Positions 1 to 9,652 of a DNA stretch of 64,000 nt are shown here, one piece after another (positions within the stretch are counted from its first letter, which is position 1; each line of letters begins with the position of its first letter). Both the position numbers and the translations under genes were made by a program. A model generated the notes under the pieces. The model had not been told where the DNA came from. It did not search any database and was given only the letters and a program-made list of their open reading frames with translations. The stretch lies in NCBI RefSeq assembly GCF_000381365.1, contig NZ_KB905466.1:2067207-2131206 (forward strand). Reading direction: 5' to 3'. The DNA comes from Bacteroides salyersiae WAL 10018 = DSM 18765 = JCM 12988. Lineage in GTDB: Bacteria > Bacteroidota > Bacteroidia > Bacteroidales > Bacteroidaceae.

Positions 1-1387
1 TAGTACTCAGCTTTTAATGAAGTCAGAATTAAGAGGGCATATAGAAAGCCCTAACTACTACTTCACTGCAAACACAACACAGATAAACGAACATCTGGAC
101 CTGTTGATGCTAACCCAAGGATGGAAAAAATACGATTTGTCATCTATCTTACAGGAACATGTACCTCAACCCCAACATCCGATGGAGATAGGACAATCAC
201 TTACCGGAAAGGTTAAGCCGCTCTTCTGGAAAAGCATGAACGGAATAGAGGTTGTCGGCTTCAGTAATCACTGGAAAGCCGTACACGCACAAGTAGACAG
301 CGTAGGGAACTACTTTTTCAACGGAATTGAGTTTCCGGATAGTACCGCATTCACCATTAACGCCATTAATAAAAGAGGAAAAGCGAAAGGGGTAATGATT
401 TACCCGGACGCAGAGGTATTTCCGGATTCCAAAACATTCATCCCCGCCCCCAAAGGAGTCATACAAGAAAGAACTCAAAGTGCGATGGACGAATACCATC
501 AAATTTATCGGCAGAATAATATCTGGAAAGAGATTATGTTGGATGAGATAAACGTTACAGCCAAATATATCAGCAAGACAGGAAAATTAGCAGGGGAGTT
601 TGCCGGATATGCCGATTATGTAATAACCGACAGGATGATAGAAGCAGAATACAAAAATAAGAGTGTGTGGGATATTGTCTATGAAAACATTATACTCAAA
701 ACACCGGGAATCGGAAAATTAACAGAAGACCAATATATATACCGAGGAAAAGAGCTGCGTTTTGTTGTAGATATGAACCTGGTAGAATCTACTGACTTGC
801 AATACTATATGGCAAGTGAGATCGCATCTATCTCTTTTTTCCGGGATGCTCAAAGCGTACCGGTTTATGTCCCGAATGCACCTTTCCTGAAAGGAGCCGA
901 ATGGCAGGTAGGCCCCAAACTGAAAGAGAGTAACACGATCACCGGAGGAGTAAGCTTTAAGGAAAAAATAGAAGAAGGGTGGAAAAACGATGCAAACGAG
1001 AATACCGGATGGAAGAATACAGACTTTCAGAAGCATACCGCCGAAATGGACAAATACAAAGGTGTCATTCTCATCGAATTGAAGAATGGAGGCTCCGCCC
1101 ATTATTATCGCCCATCGCTGGGATTGGCTACCCTTTATCCGTTAGGTTACCAGAAGCCAGCAGAGTTTTATTCACCCCAATACGATGTACCCGATTCGCT
1201 ACAAACCGACAAGACCGATTTTAGGACAACTATTTATTGGAATCCCCAAATACAAACCGATTCTACCGGACGTACCAAAGTATCTTTCTATACCACAGAT
1301 ATGAATCACGATATGGAATACGTACTGGAAGGGATTACTGAAAATGGAGTACCCTGCAGAGTTACAGGACGGATAAAGACTAAATAG
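1..1387 (+). CDS. C-terminal part of a large surface protein with a TonB-plug-like domain (5' end outside window)
   Basis: The frame is open to the left edge: codons before the first ATG at 17 read without a stop, so this is the last ~460 residues of a longer gene. A plug-like stretch (about residues 185-310 counted from the ATG at 17) holds a YRGKELRFVVD-type core followed by a SISFFRDAQ segment, as in the plug domain of TonB-dependent receptors. The final ~50 residues form a beta-rich module (STGRTKVSFYTTDMNHD) resembling the ending of the macroglobulin-like plus plug-domain proteins common in Bacteroidota. No beta-barrel follows, so it is not itself a receptor channel. Function is unknown; a cell-surface role is inferred. 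The next gene starts about 220 bp downstream on the same strand. Confidence 0.6.
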   Translation, partial: STQLLMKSELRGHIESPNYYFTANTTQINEHLDLLMLTQGWKKYDLSSILQEHVPQPQHPMEIGQSLTGKVKPLFWKSMNGIEVVGFSNHWKAVHAQVDSVGNYFFNGIEFPDSTAFTINAINKRGKAKGVMIYPDAEVFPDSKTFIPAPKGVIQERTQSAMDEYHQIYRQNNIWKEIMLDEINVTAKYISKTGKLAGEFAGYADYVITDRMIEAEYKNKSVWDIVYENIILKTPGIGKLTEDQYIYRGKELRFVVDMNLVESTDLQYYMASEIASISFFRDAQSVPVYVPNAPFLKGAEWQVGPKLKESNTITGGVSFKEKIEEGWKNDANENTGWKNTDFQKHTAEMDKYKGVILIELKNGGSAHYYRPSLGLATLYPLGYQKPAEFYSPQYDVPDSLQTDKTDFRTTIYWNPQIQTDSTGRTKVSFYTTDMNHDMEYVLEGITENGVPCRVTGRIKTK

Positions 1388-1608
1388 GACTTGCATCCAA
1401 GTAGAGTGATATTACTTAATTCAAGGTTTCAAAAAATAGAATATCCGTATCAAACGTTTTTTTCAAACCGAATTATTGTCGGAATAATACATATTTGCTA
1501 TAAAATGAGTGCTTCGTTACTATAGAATCAGGATTTTCTACGCTAAATTTGCCATATCATCCTTATCAATATTGTTATCTTAAATTTTATGCACTCATGT
1601 ACATACGA

Positions 1609-3618
1609 ATGAAATTTATTATTGTTGTTGTTTTATGTTTATTCCCTTTTTTGCAATCTTCCGCCCAATTGCGCCAAAAACTTCTATTGGATCAAGAATG
1701 GGAGTTCCGTTCAGACAAAGACGGAAATAATTTAACTTGGGAAAAAGTAACAGTCCCGCATACCTGGAATGCAACAGATGGCCTGACTCCCGACTACTAT
1801 CGGGGAACGGGCGAATACCGCTATCATCTGAACATATTGCCGGAGATGTTAAAACAACGTGCTTTCCTACGTTTTGAAGCAGTCAGCCAAGTAGCTGATG
1901 TCTTTGTGAACGGCATCCCGGTGGGGAACCATAAAGGTTCATTTAATGCTTTCTGTTTTGAGATAACTTCTTCATTAAAAAAGGGAGACAACCTTATAGA
2001 AGTAAAGGTTTCCAATCGTTTAGACAACGATATCGCTCCCCTATCCGGCGATTTTACTGTTTTTGGCGGTATCTACCGACCGGTATCTCTACTTTTACTG
2101 CCCAAGACTTGTGTCACTCCATTAGATTACGCTTCTTCGGGAGTCTATATACATCAAAACAAAGTAGATTCCAAGCAGGCAGAATTATCTGTCGTAACCA
2201 AAGTGAATAGCAGCAAGGCAGAAAAAGATTTATCTGTAAAAACCAGTGTGTTTAATGCGAAAGGACAACTTGTAGGCAACTGTATCACCCGGAAAGCATC
2301 CGGAAAAGACGAGACCGTTGAATTTGTTAACAAGCTGAACATAAAACAACCTGTTTTGTGGAACGGAAAAAAATCCCCTCATCTGTATCGTGTTTTTATA
2401 GAAGTAATGAAAGGAAATACCGTAGTAGACACTTTATCTCAGTACACTGGGTTAAGATACTACTCCGTCGATGCTCAAAAAGGTTTCTTCCTAAACGGTA
2501 ATCCCTATAAAATAAAAGGTGTAAACAGACATCAAGACCGGGCCGGAAAAGGATGGGCAATAACAAACAAGGAGCATAATGAAGACATGGAATTGATCAA
2601 AGAGATAGGAGCCAACGGAATAAGACTGGCCCACTATCCACATTCTGACTTTTTCTATTCGCTATGCGACCGGGAAGGTATGCTGGTATGGGCAGAGATT
2701 CCTCTTATAGGCAAAGCATCTCCTACCCCTGCCTTCACCGAAAATATAAAACTGCAATTAACCGAGTTAATCCGGCAGAACTTTAATCATCCTTCTATCT
2801 TTTGCTGGAGCTTGTTCAATGAACTGTGCGAAGGAGATGTAAAAAAACTGATACAGGAATTGAATGAAGTAGCCCATAAAGAAGATCCGGGACGTCTGAC
2901 AGTTGCTGCCGCCAACGTAGAAAACCGACCGGAAAATGTAATTACAGATATCATGGCGTACAATACTTACCCGGGATGGTATTGGGCACAACCTTCCACT
3001 ATGAAATCGTCCGTAACACACTGGAACCGTCTGGTGGGAAACAAAGGTATCTGTGTCAGTGAATATGGTGCAGGAGCCAATATCTGGCATCACCAACAAG
3101 ATGTTCAATCAGCCCCCAAAACAGATGGAATCTTTCATCCGGAAGAGTGGCAGACCATTGTTCACGAGCAGAATTACCGGGGAATAAGTAGCAGCGATTT
3201 CGTATGGGGATCTTTTGTATGGAATATGTTCGACTTTGCAAGTGCCTCCAGAAACGAAGGAGATATACTGGGACTAAATGATAAAGGGCTGGTTACTTAT
3301 GACAGAAAAGTCAAAAAAGATGCTTTCTACTTTTATCAATCGGCATGGTCAGAGTCACCGGTTCTACATATCACGAGCAAAAGAGATATTGCCAGAAGAG
3401 AACCCGCCACTGATATCAAAATTTATTCTAACTGTGATCACATTCACCTAAAAGTGAACGGACAAGACTGTGGACATCCTGACAGAGAGGATAATATCCT
3501 TATCTGGAAAAACGTATCACTCAAAAAAGGAGAAAACCGGATCGAAGCATCCGGAAAGAAAGGTACTGTCGATCTGACAGACCAGTGTAAATGGGTTCTT
3601 TTAGATAAGAAAAAGTAA
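1609..3618 (+). CDS. Glycoside hydrolase family 2, beta-galactosidase-like, secreted
   Basis: A 669-residue GH2 enzyme. The start is the ATG at 1609, which gives a clean signal peptide (MKFIIVVVLCL, cleavage after SSA before Q); an ATG at 1597 is the alternative. The order is the N-terminal sugar-binding jelly roll (motif VTVPHTWNATDG), an immunoglobulin-like middle domain and a TIM barrel. The barrel shows WSLFNE with the acid/base Glu at 405 and VSEYG with the nucleophile Glu at 485, so it should be active as a retaining exo-beta-glycosidase. A C-terminal Ig-like domain follows. It lies 46 bp upstream of a GH92 gene on the same strand, and the two are probably co-transcribed. Substrate cannot be fixed from sequence; beta-galactoside is the family default. 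Confidence 0.85.
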   Translation: MKFIIVVVLCLFPFLQSSAQLRQKLLLDQEWEFRSDKDGNNLTWEKVTVPHTWNATDGLTPDYYRGTGEYRYHLNILPEMLKQRAFLRFEAVSQVADVFVNGIPVGNHKGSFNAFCFEITSSLKKGDNLIEVKVSNRLDNDIAPLSGDFTVFGGIYRPVSLLLLPKTCVTPLDYASSGVYIHQNKVDSKQAELSVVTKVNSSKAEKDLSVKTSVFNAKGQLVGNCITRKASGKDETVEFVNKLNIKQPVLWNGKKSPHLYRVFIEVMKGNTVVDTLSQYTGLRYYSVDAQKGFFLNGNPYKIKGVNRHQDRAGKGWAITNKEHNEDMELIKEIGANGIRLAHYPHSDFFYSLCDREGMLVWAEIPLIGKASPTPAFTENIKLQLTELIRQNFNHPSIFCWSLFNELCEGDVKKLIQELNEVAHKEDPGRLTVAAANVENRPENVITDIMAYNTYPGWYWAQPSTMKSSVTHWNRLVGNKGICVSEYGAGANIWHHQQDVQSAPKTDGIFHPEEWQTIVHEQNYRGISSSDFVWGSFVWNMFDFASASRNEGDILGLNDKGLVTYDRKVKKDAFYFYQSAWSESPVLHITSKRDIARREPATDIKIYSNCDHIHLKVNGQDCGHPDREDNILIWKNVSLKKGENRIEASGKKGTVDLTDQCKWVLLDKKK

Positions 3619-3664
3619 ACATAGCCCGCTATCTTATAAATGTATAACACCCCAAATAAACACC

Positions 3665-5902
3665 ATGAAGAAAATACTTTTTTTGTTTCTATGTTTCTAT
3701 ACAAGTCTCACCTATTCTCAACCCCCAAAAGAGGTTGTGGACTATGTAAATCCTTTCATCGGCACTGCCCTCAAAGGTGAAGGAGGCACAGTACCCTACG
3801 TCGGTACGCCTTTTGCCATGACCAGTTTTCTCCCGCAGACGAGAGAGAACAAGATGGGAGGTATGGCATACGTCTATGATGATGAACACATTATGGGATT
3901 TTTAGGTTCCCATCAACCCACCATCTGGATGGGAGATTACGGTTATGTATCGGTTATGCCCCAAGTAGGAGAAACGGTGAAAGTTCTTCCGGAAGACAGA
4001 AAGATGAGTTTCAATCACAAAGATGAAAAAGCCTCTCCCCATTATTATTCCGTCACTCTAACCGATAAACAGAAGAACCGCATTTTTACAGAATTGACAG
4101 CATCCAGCCGGTGCGCAATGCTCAACTTCCGTTTCCCCAAGAATCAGAAACCCCGGTTAATCATCCAAGGCATTAATCTAAACCCTGCCCTGAACGATTG
4201 GTGCAATCATCTGAGCCATCGCCTGAACACCATAAAAGGCTGGGTGAAAATAGATACGGAAAACAACGAGATTATCGGTTACAATCCGGACAGGCAATCG
4301 GCACAAATAGGACCGGACCTCCCCAATTTTAAAGGATACTTCATCATCCGCTTCAACCGGGATATAAAAGATTTCGGTTGCTGGAACGATTCCACCCTTT
4401 ATCCGGGAGAGAAAGAGTTATACGGCACCCGGATGGGAGCCTATATAGACTTCGACAAAAGCTCCCCGCAAATACAAGTGCAGATCGCAACCTCTTTCAT
4501 AAGCATCGAACAGGCACGTATGAATCTGGAACATGAGGTTCCCGAATGGGACTTCAAACAATTATGCAATAATACCAAAAAGGCATGGAACGACAAGCTC
4601 TCCAAATTCCACATCAAAGGAAACAATAAAGATGATGCACCGATATTTTACACAGCACTTTATCATTGTTATCTGTTTCCCCGTGAGTTCTCGGAATACG
4701 GAAAATATTACAGCGCCTTTGATGATAAAATCCACGATGGATTCTCGTACAATGACTACTCCCTTTGGGATACATTCCGTGCATTCCATCCCTTAATGAC
4801 CCTTATAGAGCCCGACTTGACCAGCGACTGGATTACTGCATTGCTACAAATGTATAAGGAGGGCGGCTGGCTGCCTATGTGGCCCAATCCCAGCTATACC
4901 AATATTATGATAGGTACTCATGCAGATGCCGTGATAGCCGATGCCTACATGAAAGGGATTCGCAACTACGATATCGGTCTGGCCTATGAAGCCCTACGCA
5001 AAAACGCAATGGTCCCTCCTGATTGCGACACACAAAGAAGATACGGAGACCGTGACTATTGGACCTCTTTTGAAGGACGTGCAGGAGCCAGCTATTACCA
5101 CTCCCTCGGATATGTAGCCGATGACAAGACAGCAGAGTCCGTTTCCAGAACTTTAGAATATGCATACGATGACTGGTGCGTGGCACAAATGGCAAAAGAC
5201 TTAGGAAAAACCGAAGACTACAACCGCCTGATGCAGTTCAGCCAGAATTACAGAAATCAATACAATGCCGAAAAAGGATTCTTCCTGCCACGTAATTACG
5301 ACGGAAGCTGGATAGATTTGGACGATCACTCACGGCACGGATTAACAGAGGGTTCCAAGTGGACCTATCTATTCTGTGTTCTTCAAGATATCCCCGGCAT
5401 GATCGACATGATGGGAGGAGAAAAGGCATTCTCCGCCAAACTGGACCGTAACTTCGAAGAAGACCACTACCGGCACGACAACGAACCGGGACATCATTAC
5501 ATCTACCTGTACAACTACTGCAACGAACCGTGGAAAACACAGGAACTGGCTCGTAAACACGTGAGAATAAACTATAAGAATTCTCCCGACGGCGTAAATG
5601 GTAATGACGATTGCGGTCAAATGTCCGCCTGGTATCTTTTCTCGGCAATGGGATTCTATCCGGTAACTCCCGGAAGTAATGAATTTGCCATAGGAGCTCC
5701 CCAATTACCGGAAATCAAAATCCAATTGAAAGATCACGAATTAACGATAAAAGCAGACAACCTTTCAGAAGAAAACCAATATGTACAATCCGTATTTCTG
5801 GATGGGAAAAAACTTCTAAAGCCTTTTATCAACTATTTCGACTTGATCGGCGCTAAAGAACTACGCTTCATTATGGGAAACAAACAAACCGTCTACAAAT
5901 AA
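3665..5902 (+). CDS. GH92 alpha-mannosidase, secreted
   Basis: A 745-residue protein with signal peptide (MKKILFLFLCFYTSLTYS|Q). It has the GH92 signature from the start of the mature chain (VDYVNPFIGT) to the C-terminal (alpha/alpha)6 domain. NEPGHHYIYLYNY carries the expected catalytic acid at Glu607, and GNDDCGQMSAWY has the paired acidic residues at 648/649 implicated in base function. GH92 enzymes are calcium-dependent, inverting exo-alpha-mannosidases, so this one probably trims alpha-mannosides of N-glycans or yeast mannan in the periplasm or at the surface. It is paired with the upstream GH2 gene, consistent with a two-gene side-chain-trimming operon. There is no SusC/SusD nearby on this strand. 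A perfect hairpin follows 39 bp after the stop. Confidence 0.92.
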   Translation: MKKILFLFLCFYTSLTYSQPPKEVVDYVNPFIGTALKGEGGTVPYVGTPFAMTSFLPQTRENKMGGMAYVYDDEHIMGFLGSHQPTIWMGDYGYVSVMPQVGETVKVLPEDRKMSFNHKDEKASPHYYSVTLTDKQKNRIFTELTASSRCAMLNFRFPKNQKPRLIIQGINLNPALNDWCNHLSHRLNTIKGWVKIDTENNEIIGYNPDRQSAQIGPDLPNFKGYFIIRFNRDIKDFGCWNDSTLYPGEKELYGTRMGAYIDFDKSSPQIQVQIATSFISIEQARMNLEHEVPEWDFKQLCNNTKKAWNDKLSKFHIKGNNKDDAPIFYTALYHCYLFPREFSEYGKYYSAFDDKIHDGFSYNDYSLWDTFRAFHPLMTLIEPDLTSDWITALLQMYKEGGWLPMWPNPSYTNIMIGTHADAVIADAYMKGIRNYDIGLAYEALRKNAMVPPDCDTQRRYGDRDYWTSFEGRAGASYYHSLGYVADDKTAESVSRTLEYAYDDWCVAQMAKDLGKTEDYNRLMQFSQNYRNQYNAEKGFFLPRNYDGSWIDLDDHSRHGLTEGSKWTYLFCVLQDIPGMIDMMGGEKAFSAKLDRNFEEDHYRHDNEPGHHYIYLYNYCNEPWKTQELARKHVRINYKNSPDGVNGNDDCGQMSAWYLFSAMGFYPVTPGSNEFAIGAPQLPEIKIQLKDHELTIKADNLSEENQYVQSVFLDGKKLLKPFINYFDLIGAKELRFIMGNKQTVYK

Positions 5903-5941
5903 ACCAAATTACAACACGACTTTACTATTATTTATCAAAGT

Positions 5942-5980
5942 ATAAGAGGGTACTTCACAAACAAAAAAGTACCCTCTTAT
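5942..5980. terminator. Perfect 14-bp hairpin between convergent genes
   Basis: Arms 5942-5955 and 5967-5980 are perfectly complementary (core AAGAGGGTACTT), with an 11-nt loop. It sits between the stop of the GH92 gene (+) and the stop of the transglutaminase gene (-), where a bidirectional terminator is expected. The U-tract is weak on both strands. Confidence 0.6.
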
Positions 5981-6065
5981 CTGTTTGTGAAAAAACTGAT
6001 ATATTGTCCAATACTGATAATCAGAGAATTTTACAACTAACTTGACGATTCATCTTGAACTTCTC

Positions 6066-8012
6066 TTACCAGAACACCTGCTCTCCATCTACATACGTAA
6101 AAATTCGTTCTTCTTTTCCTCTCGTTAGGTTTCTTAAAAAATACAGTCCGCCAGAAGGCACTTCGGTATATTCCAACTTTATAGTAGTAGCAATTTGTTT
6201 TCCTAAAGAGGCCCAATGATGGTCTGTCCAATAGAACAATTCATATTCATCTCCAATACCGATTATATTACCGTCGCCTCTCGGTGTATAAATAATTTTT
6301 TCTATATCCACCGGATGTCCAAAATCCATACCTACCCAACCACCGGCAGGAAGTGCCGAATCGAAAAAAGTAAGTAAATCTCCATCGAAAGCTGCCTCCT
6401 TATACGTATTCGGATCATTATTCCACGAGCGTGGAAGACCTATCACCTTACCTTGATTCCTCAGATGAGAGTCCCGTTCTACAAAGGTTATTTCAGCAAC
6501 ATTACAATGCGACCATTCCGGCTGAAACAATCGCCAATACCTATATTTATTACCTAAGGGGGGGATATTGATCTCTTCTCCTCTCGTACCCCATTTGTCT
6601 ATTCTATATATAGATACAGAATCTTCAAAAGTAGGTTTATTTGCCGCTTGAAATTTGGCTCCCAGTATTCGATATGCTATATCCTGAACATGTTTAAACA
6701 ATGGATACTTTCTGTAAAGAGTCATTGATTGCAATACCTTTTTATTGGGGATAATTGTTGTTACTTTGCCTTTAGAAGTTAGAATAAAAGGATTCCCCAC
6801 TGGTTGTATTCCATACTCCGTATAACTAACCGGAAGATATAAAACATTCTTTCCCAATTTCTTGAATTGTGCAATATGGTTCTTGACTTTCGCAAATGCG
6901 ATAGGAATCCAAGAAGGATTGTTAAAAACGGCCAAATAAACATATTTACTGTGTTCGCTGTCTATTTTGATATCCACATCACAAGTTGCCATATATTCAG
7001 CTGTCACATCCTTTATGAAAGGAGTTCGAAAAGTTTCAGGGACATATCTTTCACTTCCCAGCAAATCCTGCATTTCGGCATTCCTTGCATAGGTTCTCCT
7101 ATAAACTTTTGCCATTTTCTCACCTAATTTGTGCGGTTCTCCCGGATTACTCTCCGCTCCGCTAAATGGGATGTTCTTTCCATTATTAGCTAATAAAACA
7201 TTCCAAGAATGCCCCAAGTCAAGAAAAGGCCACTGAGGAGTAAAATCCATCATAACAGGAATACCGTTACTCCGCATAACCGAAGTTGCCATTTCAACAT
7301 AATCTTCACAAACACCAAAAGGCAGTTTCGTTTTCGTCCTTAAACGATGAATCGGATACATATTATAATCAAGCAGATAAGGATGGACATCTTCCCTCAA
7401 TTGATTATTCACACGATGAGTGGCCCAAACAGCCGATCCTCTATATGCCTCGCAGTACTGTAACTCATCAAGGCCCTTACTATACTTAATCCCCGCAGAA
7501 TCTCTCCAACTATCAAAAGGCTGTAATTCCACTGCCTTATAAGGAAGCAGATATTCGCAGAAATCCTGAAAAGAGACATGAGTGGCCCATTCTCCCTCTT
7601 TCCATTGACTAAAAGCTTTTTCAATGTTTGCAATCAGAAAATCAGATCTGATAATCTCCACATCCGGAATGGTATAATAGTTCATAGCAAAATGCTGGGA
7701 TACCTTCTCCAAAGTATCCCGTATCTCCTCCCTTGAACATTGCACATACTTTAATACAGAATCTACAGCATCATAATATTTCTCAACGCTATCCACCTCT
7801 CTATAAGAGTAATGTCCGGGCATATTCTTTATTAAAAACTTCGCAGCTTCCAGTTTCAATGAATCCTTTTCATAAAAGGCCAATGCCTTCTCCAGTTCTC
7901 CCCGATTTTCTTTTGCCAAAATTAATGCTTCTTCTAATTGAGAATCATATCTTTGACAACTCGAAAAACAAGATAAAAAACAAGAAAAACATAAGATAAT
8001 ACATTGTTTCAT
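6066..8012 (-). CDS. Lipoprotein with transglutaminase-like domain and C-terminal discoidin-like domain
   Basis: 648 residues from the ATG at 8012; an in-frame ATG at 8027 is possible, but AAAGG lies just ahead of 8012. The N-terminus is a lipoprotein signal (MKQCIILCFSCFLSCFSSC). A central transglutaminase-like fold shows Cys235 in FGVCEDYVEMA and His268 in LGHSWNV, the expected Cys/His pair; the acidic member was not placed with certainty. The last ~150 residues look like an F5/8-type (discoidin) carbohydrate-binding module (YTPRGDGN, ELFYWTDHHW). Homologues are frequent in gut Bacteroidota, and their substrate is unknown. It is the last gene of a minus-strand run that includes two small membrane proteins; 35 bp separates it from the next gene upstream. 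Confidence 0.75.
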   Translation of the reverse strand: MKQCIILCFSCFLSCFSSCQRYDSQLEEALILAKENRGELEKALAFYEKDSLKLEAAKFLIKNMPGHYSYREVDSVEKYYDAVDSVLKYVQCSREEIRDTLEKVSQHFAMNYYTIPDVEIIRSDFLIANIEKAFSQWKEGEWATHVSFQDFCEYLLPYKAVELQPFDSWRDSAGIKYSKGLDELQYCEAYRGSAVWATHRVNNQLREDVHPYLLDYNMYPIHRLRTKTKLPFGVCEDYVEMATSVMRSNGIPVMMDFTPQWPFLDLGHSWNVLLANNGKNIPFSGAESNPGEPHKLGEKMAKVYRRTYARNAEMQDLLGSERYVPETFRTPFIKDVTAEYMATCDVDIKIDSEHSKYVYLAVFNNPSWIPIAFAKVKNHIAQFKKLGKNVLYLPVSYTEYGIQPVGNPFILTSKGKVTTIIPNKKVLQSMTLYRKYPLFKHVQDIAYRILGAKFQAANKPTFEDSVSIYRIDKWGTRGEEINIPPLGNKYRYWRLFQPEWSHCNVAEITFVERDSHLRNQGKVIGLPRSWNNDPNTYKEAAFDGDLLTFFDSALPAGGWVGMDFGHPVDIEKIIYTPRGDGNIIGIGDEYELFYWTDHHWASLGKQIATTIKLEYTEVPSGGLYFLRNLTRGKEERIFTYVDGEQVFW

Positions 8013-8047
8013 AAATGTGCCTTTCATTAAATTCAATACAATAGAAT

Positions 8048-8410
8048 TTACTTTTCAGATTGACTCCGAGTTCCAGCATTAGGAAGTAATCTAAACACTA
8101 AATACCCAACAACTATAGCAACCAGAATACCTACAAAAATACGAAACGAACCTAATGTTTCTGTAAAATAACGAATTCTTATATATAAATCAATAATCGA
8201 ACTACCAATAAGTATCGTAACAAATAACTGCCAAGGTTTTACCCTTCCACACAACCTGCCTATTACAACAGTTGTAAATGCTTGAAAAATCACACAAGTG
8301 ATGATTGCAGCACTTTCGGTTTGTATCATCAACAAAGGACTAGTAACTATAAATAGCAATACAGATGCAATAAAAACGCCAATAAGAATCTTCACACTAT
8401 TCCCATGCAT
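8048..8410 (-). CDS. Small integral membrane protein, four predicted TM helices
   Basis: 120 residues and strongly hydrophobic, with about four membrane-spanning segments (approx. residues 7-28, 34-54, 60-78 and 88-108) and a charged tail (SQSEK). No recognised catalytic motif. ATG start at 8410. It lies between the transglutaminase-like lipoprotein and an 87-residue membrane protein, all on the minus strand and close together, so co-transcription is likely. Its position next to a gene for a Cys-rich hydrophobic peptide-like protein makes an immunity or export-accessory role conceivable, but nothing in the sequence proves this. Confidence 0.6.
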   Translation of the reverse strand: MHGNSVKILIGVFIASVLLFIVTSPLLMIQTESAAIITCVIFQAFTTVVIGRLCGRVKPWQLFVTILIGSSIIDLYIRIRYFTETLGSFRIFVGILVAIVVGYLVFRLLPNAGTRSQSEK

Positions 8411-8488
8411 AACTCATATAATTAGAAGTCAAACAGTTCAAATTCGCAACTAAACGTCTATACCCAACCAAGCACATTTCAAGAAACC

Positions 8489-8752
8489 TCACCTTAACAT
8501 ATCCACTAAACAAACTATCATCATTAAAATAGTAATAATGATAGGAAAATAATCTACGGACTGTTCTTTCTTATTTCCTTTTATTATAAGCACTTTTCTT
8601 ATTTCAATAAAAAACAGAGTTCCCCATGTCGAAAAATACATAACATTATTCAATAGATACTCTTTTCCCCCTATAGGATATACTCTATTTATTAATGAAA
8701 ATAGTATAGATAAAAAACAGACAATTATATATATAGTATAATCATTTCTCAT
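8489..8752 (-). CDS. Small integral membrane protein, about three TM helices, coupled to the Cys-rich lipoprotein gene
   Basis: 87 residues with hydrophobic stretches at about 6-22, 36-54 and 68-85. The ATG at 8752 overlaps the stop of the upstream gene by 4 bp (ATGA), which indicates translational coupling to the 227-residue lipoprotein. No family was recognised. Small membrane proteins coupled to a secreted peptide gene are often immunity or export partners; here that is only inference from position. Confidence 0.6.
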   Translation of the reverse strand: MRNDYTIYIIVCFLSILFSLINRVYPIGGKEYLLNNVMYFSTWGTLFFIEIRKVLIIKGNKKEQSVDYFPIIITILMMIVCLVDMLR

Positions 8753-9432
8753 ATATCAATGATGCTGACGTTGGCAATTTTCAAATCACGCTTAGCAGCC
8801 TGCAAATCATCATCCAATTTATCTAAAGCTGCAAGAACACATGCACAAGCACCCGGTCCAGAAACAATCAAACACGAACATGCCAATACTGCTGCACTGC
8901 ATTTAGCTTCAGCATAGTTACGAGCAGAATTATATTGTTCATAACATGTGGCATACAATACCTCTGATCGAGTCTTTACTTTTACAATATTAGAAGCTTC
9001 AAAGTAATCATTAAAAAGTTGTATCTTTTCCATCTGATTTAATCGTTCATATTGCGTATTAGCCAATAAACTATTCATCTTCGCTCCTAATCTCTGTAAA
9101 TCGTTAAGCATATCAGCTTTATTTATAATATCCAACAAATAATCATCATCATTCACATTAGACATTAATTCATTATAATCACTTTCACTTAATGTTTCCT
9201 TATACATAAGAAATTTAGCCATAACTGATTCATTCTCTTTAATAAAAGCTAAAAACTCATTTGAATTTTCAACAGATATCATAAGCGGATTTTTATTCAC
9301 AACAACATCCTCCATTGAACTATTTATAATGTCACATTCATCAGAGGAACAACTGTAAATCACCCCAAAAATAGCTGCAGAAAAGATCATAGCACTACAA
9401 AGAGAGGCCATTGCTTTAAATTTTAATTTCAT
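8749..9432 (-). CDS. Lipoprotein with a C-terminal Cys/Ala/Gly-rich hydrophobic segment (peptide-precursor-like)
   Basis: 227 residues. An N-terminal lipoprotein signal ends at Cys28 (GVIYSC). Residues 35-150 are acidic and helical with no recognised family. The tail is unusual: Cys at 163, 178, 185, 187, 196 and 198, with residues 178-202 almost entirely Cys, Ala, Val, Leu, Ser and Gly (LACSC, GPGACAC), then an amphipathic charged end. The alternation of paired Cys with small hydrophobic residues recalls Cys-rich antimicrobial peptide precursors, but no homology is claimed. It overlaps the next small membrane-protein gene by 4 bp. Upstream, across a 270-bp gap with four TAGACAA motifs, lies a LuxR-type regulator gene. 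Function unknown. Confidence 0.65.
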   Translation of the reverse strand: MKLKFKAMASLCSAMIFSAAIFGVIYSCSSDECDIINSSMEDVVVNKNPLMISVENSNEFLAFIKENESVMAKFLMYKETLSESDYNELMSNVNDDDYLLDIINKADMLNDLQRLGAKMNSLLANTQYERLNQMEKIQLFNDYFEASNIVKVKTRSEVLYATCYEQYNSARNYAEAKCSAAVLACSCLIVSGPGACACVLAALDKLDDDLQAAKRDLKIANVSIIDI

Positions 9433-9652
9433 ATTATTACTTTTTTAATTATATAAATAATCCTAACCAGCCAAACATTTCAAATTTGGTATATTCCTAT
9501 ATTTTTTCACAAAAACAAATCAAGTAACATTGGTCTTTATCCTCCTACCCAAAACAATTTTATATTTCATCATTAAGTGTACACAATATAAGTCGTATAC
9601 TTTTTTAGTTACAAACATAGAGGAACTACCAATAATTCACAACAAACAATTA

